Origin: DATBHZ01 sp036557185
GTDB taxonomy: Bacteria > Actinomycetota > Acidimicrobiia > IMCC26256 > JAENVU01
Assembly (NCBI GenBank): GCA_036557185.1
Contig: DATBHZ010000116.1
Coordinates: forward strand, 1 to 42,154
Reading direction: 5' to 3'
Length of the DNA stretch: 42,154 bases
In this document: in pieces, positions 1 through 7,139 of the stretch
How positions within the stretch are numbered: the first letter of the stretch is position 1
Layout of the letters: every line of letters starts with the position of its first letter
Notes under the pieces: generated by a model
The model's database searches: none
What the model saw: only the letters and a program-made list of their open reading frames with translations
What the model was told of the DNA's origin: nothing
Made by a program: the position numbers and the translations under genes

Positions 1-272
1 TCACGCGTACACGGATCCATGGTGATGAGCGAGAGCTCCGTGGCGCCGCCGGTCGGATCGTGCTCCAGGAGCCCAGCGATCAGCGCCTCCGCCTCGAGCG
101 GGCTCATGAACTCCTGCGCCGCCGCCACTGCAACCTGCGTCGGCGTGCCCTGCTGCGCGACCTGGAGCCGCGCGATCAGGTCACCGCCGAGGAACGCGTC
201 GAGCCGTCCGTCGACCGGCGCCGTCGACCCCGACTGCGGGACGGGTCGGAGCTCCAGGTCTGCTGCGGTCAC
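1..272 (-). CDS. Unknown protein, N-terminal part only (cut by left edge)
   Basis: An open minus-strand frame enters the window at the left edge and runs without a stop to a GTG at 272. About 90 residues are visible, beginning VTAADLELRPVPQSG and containing QEFMSPLEAEALIAGLLEHD. Third codon positions are almost all G or C downstream of 272 and clearly less so upstream, which favours this start over another in-frame GTG at 347. No Shine-Dalgarno is seen for either. No domain, signal peptide or membrane segment is recognised, so no function is offered. It diverges from the small plus-strand gene at 374. Confidence 0.5.
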   Translation of the reverse strand, partial: MTAADLELRPVPQSGSTAPVDGRLDAFLGGDLIARLQVAQQGTPTQVAVAAAQEFMSPLEAEALIAGLLEHDPTGGATELSLITMDPCTR

Positions 273-373
273 GCCACAGTCTGCTGCAGGCGCTTCTCGG
301 GCTCCCGACCGGGCGCCGAATGACGGGACAGGGGTTGTCGACAGCACCGGCGCTGTGCAAGCCTGCCGTCCTC

Positions 374-592
374 ATGGCGCACACGCTCCGACCGCTCCTT
401 GCACAGCCGAGCTTCAGTCGCCAGGTACTCGACAGGGTCGACGCGCTCGCCCTCGAGCAGCGCCAGCTCCTCACGGCGTTGCGCGGGCCGCTCAGCGGGC
501 GGCGCTATTCGGAGGTCCGCGCACGGCTGGCCGCGATCAGTGACGAGATCGCAACACTCCTCCCCGACGGGCGGGAGCGCTCCGCAAGCTGA
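374..592 (+). CDS. Small hypothetical helical protein
   Basis: A 72-residue plus-strand frame (MAHTLRPLLAQPSFSRQVLD...) with G/C-rich third positions and a helix-rich, charged composition. Leu and Arg are regularly spaced (VDALALEQRQLL, VRARLAAISDEIATLL), suggesting a two-helix hairpin. An upstream ATG at 320 would add 18 residues of poorer codon composition, so 374 is preferred; neither start has a convincing ribosome site. It lies between a divergent partial gene and an oxidoreductase. No family is recognised. It could be a chance frame, although the antisense frames here look worse. Confidence 0.45.
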   Translation: MAHTLRPLLAQPSFSRQVLDRVDALALEQRQLLTALRGPLSGRRYSEVRARLAAISDEIATLLPDGRERSAS

Positions 593-634
593 GTCACGCC
601 CGGCTGCGCAGCTCGAACACACGGAGCGTTGTCC

Positions 635-640
635 TAGCAT
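635..640 (+). promoter_or_regulatory. Probable -10 box for the oxidoreductase gene
   Basis: TAGCAT fits the actinobacterial TANNNT -10 consensus and lies 42 nt before the ATG at 683, leaving a leader that contains GGAG about 10 nt before the start. No clear -35 is visible. Confidence 0.35.
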
Positions 641-682
641 CCGTGGTCCGAGCTCCCCCGATGCGACCGGAGACAACAGCTC

Positions 683-2077
683 ATGGCGCGGAGATCCTGG
701 GCGACCGACTACCTCGTCGTGGGTGCGGGCGCGATGGGCATGGCGTTCACGGACGCTCTGGTCGATCACGCGGATGTGCACGTCACGCTCGTGGACCGTC
801 GTCATGCGGCTGGCGGGCACTGGCAGGACGCGTATCCCTTCGTGCAGCTCCATCAGGCCTCTGTGTTCTACGGGGTTGCATCGACCGTGCTCGGCAGCGG
901 CGCCGTGCAGGAGGGCGGCCCGGAGACCGGCCTCCAGGAACGCGCACGCCAGTCGGAGATCCAGACCTATTACGACGACGTTCTGCGCCGCCTGATCGGC
1001 TCGGGTCGCGTGACCTTCCTCGGAGGTTGGGAGCACCGGCTTGACGGCTCCTCGCATCTCGTGACGTCGCGCGTGTCGGGCGAGACCGCGGAGCTCACCG
1101 TGCGGCGCCGAGTCGTGGACGCCACCTACCTGTCTCCGACGATCCCCGCGACGACTCCCCCGCCGTTCGCCTTCGACGATGACGTCCGCTGCCTCGCGAT
1201 CAACGAGCTCGCCCGAATGGCCGTGGCTGCGAGCAGCTACGTGATCGTCGGCTCCGGCAAGACGGCCACCGACGGAATCATCTGGCTCTTGGCGAACGGG
1301 TTGCCGCCGGATCGGATCGTCTGGCTACGACCGCGCGAGCCGTGGATGCTCAATCGCGCGGTCGTGCAGCCCGACCCGGTCGTCGCACTGGACCTCGCCG
1401 CCGACACGATGACCGCGGCGGCCGCGGCGGAGTCGCTCGACGATCTCTTCCTGCGCCTCGAAGCGGCCGGCGTGATGCTTCGGATCGACACCACGGTCGT
1501 GCCCACGATGGCCAAGACGCCCACGCTCGGCACCTGGGAGCTCGACCTGCTGCGCAGTATCGAGAATGTCGTTCGGCTCGGGCACATCAAGCGCGTCACG
1601 AGCCGCGAGATCGTCCTCGAGGGTGGGTCCGTCCCTCTCCCTCCCGATTCGCTCGTCGTGCACTGCGCCGCCTCGGGGTTGCAGTACCCGCCGCTGGTCC
1701 CCATCTGGGAACCGGACGCGATCCGGCTCCAGACGAGTCGGGTCGGGTTCCCGTGTTTCAACGCGGCACTTCTCGGTTACATCGAGGCGACACGCGACGA
1801 CGATCGCGAACGCAACCGCCTCTGCCCGCCCAACACCCTCCCGGACACGCCCGAGAGCTGGGCATGGATGCAGGTGCGCGGCACCATCGCGGCGCGCAGC
1901 TTCGGCGCGGAGCCGGACATCGCCGCGTGGGCCAACGGGTGCGCGCTCAACCCCGCGCGCATCCAACCGTCGCAACGTGAGGACCCCCAAGTGCGAACGG
2001 CCGCGGCGCGCCTCGCCGATCACGCCGAGCAAGGCCTCGCTCGAATGGCCGAGCTCGCGCACGAGCGAAGCGCGTAA
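683..2077 (+). CDS. FAD/NAD(P)-binding oxidoreductase (flavin monooxygenase-like)
   Basis: A 464-residue protein with an N-terminal FAD-binding Rossmann motif (VVGAGAMGMAF, about residues 12-22), an acidic strand end (TLVDRR) and GGHW at 44-47, as in flavin-dependent monooxygenases. A second dinucleotide motif, VIVGSGKTATDGI at about 187-199, would bind NAD(P)H. This two-Rossmann layout fits Baeyer-Villiger or N-oxidising flavoproteins, but I see no full BVMO fingerprint and cannot name a substrate. There is no signal peptide or membrane segment, so it is probably cytosolic. GGAG lies about 10 nt before the ATG. No biosynthetic partners are adjacent, so the physiological role is unknown. Confidence 0.75.
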   Translation: MARRSWATDYLVVGAGAMGMAFTDALVDHADVHVTLVDRRHAAGGHWQDAYPFVQLHQASVFYGVASTVLGSGAVQEGGPETGLQERARQSEIQTYYDDVLRRLIGSGRVTFLGGWEHRLDGSSHLVTSRVSGETAELTVRRRVVDATYLSPTIPATTPPPFAFDDDVRCLAINELARMAVAASSYVIVGSGKTATDGIIWLLANGLPPDRIVWLRPREPWMLNRAVVQPDPVVALDLAADTMTAAAAAESLDDLFLRLEAAGVMLRIDTTVVPTMAKTPTLGTWELDLLRSIENVVRLGHIKRVTSREIVLEGGSVPLPPDSLVVHCAASGLQYPPLVPIWEPDAIRLQTSRVGFPCFNAALLGYIEATRDDDRERNRLCPPNTLPDTPESWAWMQVRGTIAARSFGAEPDIAAWANGCALNPARIQPSQREDPQVRTAAARLADHAEQGLARMAELAHERSA

Positions 2078-2265
2078 GTCCAGAACAGGTTTGCGTTGAC
2101 GGACTAGCCGTTTGTCATCGTCACTGTTGGGACGAGGACGAAGACACAACACTTTCGATTGCAGTCGCACCGGCGTTGACGTAAACAGGGGGTGATCTGC
2201 GGGTGGCGAGGTCGACCGACGGCAAGAACCGGGCAATCGCCCCTGCAGGAGCTGGGAGGTCGAGC

Positions 2266-3264
2266 ATGATGTCATCGAAGCGTCGAGCACTCGTCACGTT
2301 CGCCGTGCTGGCTGCAACTTCAGGCTTGATCGTGGCAGCGGCCACCGTCTTGCCGACGCCCACCCCTGCGGTCGCGGGGCCCGCGCCCACCTGTGGAGCA
2401 ACGCTCACCACAAACGCCGCGCTCACCGCGGACTTGAGCTGCACGGGATCAGGCCTCACGCTCGCACCGCCGACGGGGTCGACGTTGACGCTCAACCTTG
2501 CCGGACACACGATCAGCGGTGCGGGGATCCTGGTCCAAGGGAGCGTCTCGGTGGTCAACGGATCGATCACCAACGTCGTCGCGGACTGTGGAATTCGCGC
2601 ACCATCAGCGACCACGACGCAGGTCAAGATCAATCATGTCGTGTTCTCTTCGAACCAGACTGGTGTGTGCGCCGAAGAGAGCGACAATCTCCAGATACTC
2701 AACAGCACCTTTAGTCACAACGCGAGGGGCATCTTCGCCGACGAGTGCAGCTTCTACCTGATCAAGAACAACACATTCATCGGGAACACCACCGCGGGGG
2801 CAGACATCTCAGTCAGCGACGGCACGTTCCAATCCAACGTTGTCGCCGACAACGCTGTAGGCGTCAGCTACGACAGCTTCACGCCAAGAGCCAGTGTGTT
2901 CAAGCACAACGTGTTCACTCACAACACGACATCGGGACTCACCGTCCAGATGGCGCCGCCGGCCAGCTTGGAGGTCGTATCGAATCAATTCACCGCCAAC
3001 GGCGGCGTCGGGCTGCTCTCCCCGGCCTCGTCCCTGGCGACCAATGGGCTCGTCAGCAAGAACCTGTTCGCAAGCAACGGGTTGGACGGCGCCCAGCTGC
3101 AACTCGCTGCCGGATCCACACTCACCGTTTCGAAGAACCTCGCGTACGTCAATGGCGGTTACGGAATCGAGGCTTCGAACGCGACCGACGGCGGCAAGAA
3201 CACCGCCGACTCCAACGGCAACCCGGCCGAATGCCTCGGCGTCGCCTGCTCCCAAGGGCGGTAG
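2266..3264 (+). CDS. Secreted parallel beta-helix repeat protein
   Basis: This 332-residue protein starts at the ATG at 2266, which has GGGAGG six bases upstream; the in-frame GTG at 2203 has no such site. A basic N-terminus (MMSSKRR), a hydrophobic core and a likely cleavage after AVA give an exported protein. The mature part is Asn/Thr/Ser-rich with repeated rungs such as NLQILNSTFSHNARGIFA, FYLIKNNTFIGNTTAG and ASVFKHNVFTHNTTSGL, typical of NosD-like right-handed beta-helices. Paired Cys residues suggest disulfides outside the membrane. No catalytic residues of pectate lyases or known depolymerases are evident, so carbohydrate binding or hydrolysis is only a possibility. An IS remnant lies directly downstream. 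Confidence 0.75.
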   Translation: MMSSKRRALVTFAVLAATSGLIVAAATVLPTPTPAVAGPAPTCGATLTTNAALTADLSCTGSGLTLAPPTGSTLTLNLAGHTISGAGILVQGSVSVVNGSITNVVADCGIRAPSATTTQVKINHVVFSSNQTGVCAEESDNLQILNSTFSHNARGIFADECSFYLIKNNTFIGNTTAGADISVSDGTFQSNVVADNAVGVSYDSFTPRASVFKHNVFTHNTTSGLTVQMAPPASLEVVSNQFTANGGVGLLSPASSLATNGLVSKNLFASNGLDGAQLQLAAGSTLTVSKNLAYVNGGYGIEASNATDGGKNTADSNGNPAECLGVACSQGR

Positions 3265-3332
3265 CGGGAGCCAAGGAGCACGCTCACGATCAGATCAACG
3301 CATTGACCTGCTGTTTCGAACGTGGGGCTGTG

Positions 3333-3382
3333 CGATAACGGTTGAGGTTTGTCGGATCGATCTCGGTTGATCCGTGACACCT
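3333..3382 (+). repeat. Left terminal inverted repeat of the IS
   Basis: Imperfect match, with small gaps, to the reverse complement of 4211-4256. Shared blocks include CGGTTG near the outer end and TGATCC-TGACACCT at the inner end. Confidence 0.6.
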
Positions 3383-3396
3383 CTGGATTGATTGTG

Positions 3397-4143
3397 TCAG
3401 CGGGTCGCGGCCCGCTTCTTGCGGATCGCTCCTTTGGTGGTTCGGGCGACGGTTTTGATGAGCTCGTTGCCGTCCCAGACCTCGAGGGTTGTGGGGCGAG
3501 CCCGGACATCGACGGTGCGGCCTTCGCGGTGTTTGCCGACGGAGATCTGTTGGTAGGCGACGGTGATGACGCCGTTCGTCGCGACGTGACGGGTGATCCA
3601 CTCGTCACCGACGCGGGCGTCGGCGAGTGCGTCGATGTCGGCAGGACGTTCGCGGTGTCGGGGGTTGGCGAAGCGGCGAACGGGAGGTTCCATGTCGCAG
3701 GCGCTGTGAGGTCGCTGGGTGTTGTAGTCCTGGATCCACTCGTCGAGCTGAGTCTGGGCCGTGGGAAGATCGTCGAAGACTCGTCCCGAGAGGAACTCGA
3801 CGCGCAGCGTGCGGTGAAAGCGTTCGATCTTGCCCGTCGTGGTCGGTGACCGGGGCGCGGTGAGCAGATGATGGATGTCGTTCTCGCGACAGATCCGATC
3901 GAAGAGGACCTCGATGGGTTTAGCGGAGAAGCGGCCGGTGAACACCCGGCCGTTGTCGGTCAGGACTTGCGGACACGACACCGGCCGATGCGACCGGTCC
4001 GCCAACGCCTCCAACCCGCCCTGCTCGTAACGCCGCAACCACGCATGCACCGTCTGGCGGGACACGCCGAACTTCTCGGCCACCACCGTGACCTCGAGAC
4101 CGTCGACCTGCACGGCCATGACTGCCTGATACCGCAGCTCCAT
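3397..4143 (-). pseudogene. IS481-family transposase with internal in-frame deletion
   Basis: The frame encodes 248 residues from the ATG at 4143 (AGGGAG nine bases upstream). Residues 1-50 form an intact helix-turn-helix DNA-binding region (VAEKFGVSRQTVHAWLRRYE). Immediately after SHRPVSCPQ (about residue 59) the sequence jumps to VLTDNGRVFTGRF, which in full-length IS481 transposases lies over 100 residues further on. The second Asp (D63) and the Glu (E107, GKIERFHRTL) of the DDE triad remain, but the first Asp and its strands are gone. Usual family length is roughly 320-400 residues. The C-terminal integrase tail is present. The product could bind IS ends but should not catalyse transposition. 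Confidence 0.8.
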
Positions 4144-4210
4144 CTTGGTCAACTCCCTGAGCACTCGGCACCCCCTCCACTCGGCACCGAGTCGAAAAGG
4201 GCAACACCAA

Positions 4211-4256
4211 GGTGTCAAGGATCAGCCGTGACCGCGTCAACCAACAACCGATACCG
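4211..4256 (-). repeat. Right terminal inverted repeat of the IS
   Basis: Its reverse complement matches the left repeat at 3333-3382 imperfectly. Its inner 17 bases recur in direct orientation at 4261-4277, just outside the proposed end. Confidence 0.6.
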
Positions 4257-4277
4257 ATCCGTCAAGGATCAACCGTG
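4214..4277. repeat. Direct repeat pair at the IS right end
   Basis: GTCAAGGATCAGCCGTG at 4214-4230 and GTCAAGGATCAACCGTG at 4261-4277 differ by one base and lie 47 bp apart. The second copy also matches the left inner repeat in inverse orientation, so the true IS end may be either side of it. Confidence 0.7.
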
Positions 4278-4294
4278 CTGGAACAGTTCCGGCG

Positions 4295-4367
4295 TGGGGC
4301 CGGAAGGGATCGAACCTTCGACCGAGGGATTATGAGTCCCCTGCTCTGACCACTGAGCTACGGCCCC
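4295..4367 (-). tRNA. tRNA with CAT anticodon, probably tRNA-Ile2
   Basis: The 73-base gene folds as a complete cloverleaf: acceptor GGGGCCG/CGGCCCC with discriminator A, D-stem GCTC/GAGC, anticodon loop CTCATAA in stem GGGGA/TCCCT, and T-arm GAAGG-TTCGATC-CCTTC. CCA is not encoded. A CAT anticodon can be initiator Met, elongator Met or lysidine-modified Ile2. The AGCTCAGTGGTCAGAGCAGG block and the GACTCATAATC loop region resemble bacterial Ile2 most, and the acceptor is fully paired, excluding an initiator. The Ile2 versus elongator Met choice is inference. Confidence 0.9.
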
Positions 4368-4397
4368 TGGGGCATCTCTAGCACCTCGGCTCACGCG

Positions 4398-4403
4398 TAC
4401 GAT
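4398..4403 (+). promoter_or_regulatory. Leaderless-type -10 box for the ASCH gene
   Basis: TACGAT stands six bases before the GTG at 4410, the spacing expected when transcription begins at the start codon. There is no Shine-Dalgarno. Confidence 0.45.
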
Positions 4404-4409
4404 CGATTC

Positions 4410-4994
4410 GTGCTCATCAAGCGCGATGTGCTCGACGAGATCAAGGCCGGTCGCGTTGATCTCGCGTTCCGCCGCTGGCGTCGCCCGAGTGTGAAGACCG
4501 GCGGAATGTTGCGCACGGCAGTCGGCACCCTCGCGATCGACGCGGTCGACGTCGTGGACGTCGACGCGATCACGCAGCGTGAAGCGGAACGCGCAGGCTT
4601 CGCGTCGCGGGACAGCTTGATCGCCGCGCTCAACGCGCGCAGCGACGGATCGGTCTACCGCGTTCGTCTCCACTACCAGGGAGCGGACGAACGCATCGCG
4701 CTGCGTGAGGACGCCGAGCTCAGCGAAGCCGAGATCGAGCAGATCGCGAGCAAGCTCGGCCGGCTGGACCGCGCCAGCAAGCATGGGCCGTGGACGCGGT
4801 CGTACCTGGAGATGATCAGCGACCGGCCTGCGGTCCGCGCGCCCGACCTCGCCGCCTCGGTCGGGAGAGAAACCGCGCCCTTCAAGACCGACGTCCGAAA
4901 GCTCAAGAACCTCGGGCTCACGGAGAGCCTCGAGGTCGGCTACCGGATCTCGCCGCGCGGCAAGGCGTTTCTCGCGGCAGAGGCGCGTCAATGA
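4410..4994 (+). CDS. ASCH-domain protein with C-terminal winged-helix-like region
   Basis: A 194-residue cytosolic protein starting at GTG. The first 75 residues (MLIKRDVLDEIKAGRVDLAFRRW, then a charged loop and GTLAIDAVDVVDVDAI) match the ASCH/PUA-like beta-barrel layout: a short helix, a conserved basic strand end and a following strand. ASCH domains are linked to RNA binding, and one characterised member hydrolyses N4-acetylcytidine. The C-terminal part (RAPDLAASVGRETAPFKTDVRKLKNLGLTESLEVGYRISPRGKAFL) looks like a winged helix ending in the usual wing strand. The gene lies between two tRNA genes that point the other way. An RNA-related role is suggested but not shown. Confidence 0.6.
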   Translation: MLIKRDVLDEIKAGRVDLAFRRWRRPSVKTGGMLRTAVGTLAIDAVDVVDVDAITQREAERAGFASRDSLIAALNARSDGSVYRVRLHYQGADERIALREDAELSEAEIEQIASKLGRLDRASKHGPWTRSYLEMISDRPAVRAPDLAASVGRETAPFKTDVRKLKNLGLTESLEVGYRISPRGKAFLAAEARQ

Positions 4995-5000
4995 CGACTG

Positions 5001-5732
5001 TCAGCTGGTTGGTTGAGCTCCGGGGGCGGGACTCGAACCCGCAGCCGTCGGCTTAACAGGCCGCTGCTCCGCCAATTGAGCTACCCCGGAACGAGCTTCT
5101 GACGATAGCAAAGCGTGCACAAGACCGAGGATCTCTCGGAGAACATCGGCGCTCGCATACCGTACGTACGCGCATCCGAACTCGTGCTTGGTGCGCCGGA
5201 TCGTGGCGTCGGCCGGTGCTCGATAACCCGTCCGGAACTGGGTCAGCGGAACGCCTGTCACTCTCGACCAGTGCCGCTGTGCGGCAGCAAGATCCAGTCC
5301 CTCGTGCAGATAGACGCGGACCCGAAGTCGCGCTTCGTCGATTGTGAAGCAGCGGCGTAACCAAGCGCAGAAGAACGCAACCATCTCGGAGTCGGTGTTG
5401 GCGAACTGAACACCGTTGCCCGTCTTCGCTCCCTCGCCTGCGTAGAGGGCAACACCCGCCACGAGGAAGGCGTCGACGCTGAGCATCCCGACTCGATCCG
5501 CCGCATCCCGCTGTGCCTGTTCGATCTTCGCAAGGCGCCTCGCGTGGAGCGGGTTCGCAGCTCGGAACATCGGGCGTTGGCGGGGCTTCGGGGTGAACCG
5601 GACGTCGCGGACCCAGAGCGATACCGACGACTTGGAGACGCCGAGCGCTTCGGCGATCTCGAGCAAGGTGGAGCCCGTCGCGCGCATCGAACGCGCACGC
5701 TCCTGCTCGGCGAGCTTGCCTCGGTACCCCAT
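5001..5732 (-). CDS. HTH protein with LAGLIDADG-like domain, frame runs through tRNA-Asn
   Basis: A 243-residue frame from the ATG at 5732. Residues 1-45 hold a helix-turn-helix (STLLEIAEALGVSKSSVSLWVRD) like that of resolvases and Xre regulators. Residues about 85-210 (LVAGVALYAGEGAKTGNGVQFANTDSEMVAFFCAWLRR...) resemble the LAGLIDADG-type fold of a widespread actinobacterial family of unknown function: an LYAGEGAK core, then NTDSEM and a helix. The last ~27 residues (from GVAQLAEQRPVKPT) are a translation of the whole tRNA-Asn gene, and the frame stops only at 5001. There is no ribosome site; TAGGCT lies 9 nt before the ATG, so a leaderless message is possible. The endonuclease idea is inference. 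Confidence 0.6.
   Translation of the reverse strand: MGYRGKLAEQERARSMRATGSTLLEIAEALGVSKSSVSLWVRDVRFTPKPRQRPMFRAANPLHARRLAKIEQAQRDAADRVGMLSVDAFLVAGVALYAGEGAKTGNGVQFANTDSEMVAFFCAWLRRCFTIDEARLRVRVYLHEGLDLAAAQRHWSRVTGVPLTQFRTGYRAPADATIRRTKHEFGCAYVRYASADVLREILGLVHALLSSEARSGVAQLAEQRPVKPTAAGSSPAPGAQPTS
5018..5090 (-). tRNA. tRNA-Asn (GTT)
   Basis: A 73-base cloverleaf: acceptor TCCGGGG/CCCCGGA with discriminator G, D-arm GCTC-AATTGGCG-GAGC, anticodon loop CTGTTAA (GTT) and T-arm GCGGG-TTCGAGT-CCCGC. CCA is not encoded. The gene lies entirely inside the 3' end of the HTH/LAGLIDADG-like frame on the same strand, so that mRNA must be cut to free the tRNA, or the tRNA has its own promoter. Confidence 0.95.
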
Positions 5733-5748
5733 AGGGGGTGAAGCCTAG

Positions 5749-5764
5749 TCGAACAGGTGTTCGA
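5749..5764. terminator. Small hairpin after rpoD
   Basis: TCGAAC-AGGT-GTTCGA forms a perfect 6-bp stem with a 4-base loop 10 nt past the rpoD stop. No T-run follows, so termination here is only a possibility. Confidence 0.3.
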
Positions 5765-5774
5765 TGGTCGAGCG

Positions 5775-7139
5775 CTACGACTCTTCGAGGTAGTCGCGCA
5801 GGCGGTTGGAGCGCGTCGGGTGGCGCAGCTTCGCGAGCGTCTTGGACTCGATCTGCCGAATGCGCTCGCGCGTGACGCCGAATTCCTTGCCGACCTCCTC
5901 GAGCGTGCGCACCTGGCCGTCGTCGAGACCGAACCGCAGTCGCACGACGAGCCGCTCCCGGTCGTTCAGCTCCTCCAACGCCTCCTCGAGCGCCTCGGTG
6001 AGGAGCGCGCGCGCCGCCGCTGTCGCCGGCGCTGTGGCGTTGGGATCCTCGACGAAATCGGAGAGGTAGGAGTCGTCCTCCTCGCCGACGGGCGTCTCGA
6101 GCGACAGTGGCTCCTGCCCCAGACGCTGGATCTCGCGCACCCGGTCCGGGGTCAGCTCGACCTTCGCTGCAAGCTCGTCCACCGTCGGCTCGCGGCCCAG
6201 CTCCTGGAGCATCTGGCGCTGGACGCGCTGCACCTTGTTCATCGTCTCGACCATGTGCACCGGGATGCGGATGGTCCGCGCCTGATCGGCGATCGCGCGT
6301 GTGATCGCCTGACGGATCCACCAGGTGGCGTAGGTCGAGAACTTGAAGCCCTTCGTGTAGTCGAACTTCTCGACGGCACGGATCAGCCCGAGGTTCCCCT
6401 CCTGCACGAGGTCCAGCAATGCCATGCCGCGCCCGACGTACCGCTTCGCGATCGAGACGACCAGCCGCAGGTTGGCTTCCGTGAGCTGCGCCTTCGCCAG
6501 CTCGCCGTCACGGACGACGGCCTCCATCGACGCGCGCTGCTCGTCGGACAGCATCCCGAGCGTGTCGATCTGCTCCTCGCTGTCGAGCCCCGCTTCGATC
6601 CGCTTGGCGAGGCTCACCTCCTGCGCGGCGGTGAGCAGCGGGACCTTGCCGATCTCCTTGAGGTACATGCGCACGGGGTCGAAGCTCGACGTCTCGCCCG
6701 TCGTACGAGTGGACCGTGGGCGGGTCGGCGCCAACGGCGAGAGCACCGACGGGCTTCCCGTGGCCGGGGTCTGAGACTCGGAGCGCTCGGCTGCTCCCTG
6801 ACCGCTCCCGGCAATACGCGTTGACGGAGACCCCCCGCCCGCGCGGCGCTGGTCCTCGCGGGCCAGCTCATCGGCGATCTCGTCGACGACCTGGATGCCC
6901 GTCGCCTCCATCGTCGCGTAGATCGCTGCGAGCTCCGACGTCTCAGGCTCGAGGTCCGGGAGCGCGGCGAAGATCTCGCCCGTTGTCACGAAACCCCGAT
7001 CGCGCACGCGCGCGATCAGCGACTGGATGTCCTCGGTCGAGGTGTGCGCGGTCTCGCTGGGAGCAGCATCTCCGGGTGGGGTCGCCAGCGAGGCATCCGC
7101 GTCCGGCACGCCGGCGTCCGTTGCATCGGTGTCGGTCAT
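5775..7139 (-). CDS. rpoD: Primary RNA polymerase sigma factor (sigma-70, RpoD/SigA type)
   Basis: This 454-residue housekeeping sigma factor directs core RNA polymerase to most promoters. An acidic low-complexity N-terminus is followed by a region 1.1-like segment (IQSLIARVRDRGFVTTGEI). Region 1.2 has DPVRMYLKEIGKVPLLT; region 2 has the core-binding and -10 recognition stretch (LRLVVSIAKRYVGRGM, DLVQEGNLGLIRAVEKFDY, FSTYATWWIRQAI). Region 3 follows, and region 4 carries the -35 HTH (TLEEVGKEFGVTRERIRQIE). The chosen ATG at 7139 overlaps the dnaG stop as ATGA, with GGAAG five bases upstream; an ATG at 7151 is the alternative. The dnaG-rpoD pair is the conserved macromolecular synthesis arrangement and the overlap implies translational coupling. 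Confidence 0.97.
   Translation of the reverse strand: MTDTDATDAGVPDADASLATPPGDAAPSETAHTSTEDIQSLIARVRDRGFVTTGEIFAALPDLEPETSELAAIYATMEATGIQVVDEIADELAREDQRRAGGGSPSTRIAGSGQGAAERSESQTPATGSPSVLSPLAPTRPRSTRTTGETSSFDPVRMYLKEIGKVPLLTAAQEVSLAKRIEAGLDSEEQIDTLGMLSDEQRASMEAVVRDGELAKAQLTEANLRLVVSIAKRYVGRGMALLDLVQEGNLGLIRAVEKFDYTKGFKFSTYATWWIRQAITRAIADQARTIRIPVHMVETMNKVQRVQRQMLQELGREPTVDELAAKVELTPDRVREIQRLGQEPLSLETPVGEEDDSYLSDFVEDPNATAPATAAARALLTEALEEALEELNDRERLVVRLRFGLDDGQVRTLEEVGKEFGVTRERIRQIESKTLAKLRHPTRSNRLRDYLEES

Larger units (their letters stand above)
3333..4256. mobile_element. IS481-like insertion sequence, internally deleted
   Basis: The element is bounded by imperfect inverted repeats around 3333-3382 and 4211-4256; the inner ends read GGTTGATCCGTGACACCT on the left and GGCTGATCCTTGACACCT on the reverse complement of the right. 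It carries one minus-strand transposase frame. The exact outer ends are uncertain by several bases and I see no convincing target-site duplication. The in-frame loss of the middle of the transposase means this copy should depend on a complete relative for movement. It sits between the beta-helix gene and tRNA(CAT). Confidence 0.75.

Noticed and set aside
4295..4367. Initiator tRNA-Met
   Set aside because: The acceptor stem is fully paired, whereas initiators have a mismatch at the first pair; Ile2 or elongator Met fits better.
5053..6321. 422-codon minus-strand frame across the rpoD end
   Set aside because: It is a shifted-frame shadow of rpoD and the HTH gene, Arg/Pro/Ala-rich with no recognisable domain.
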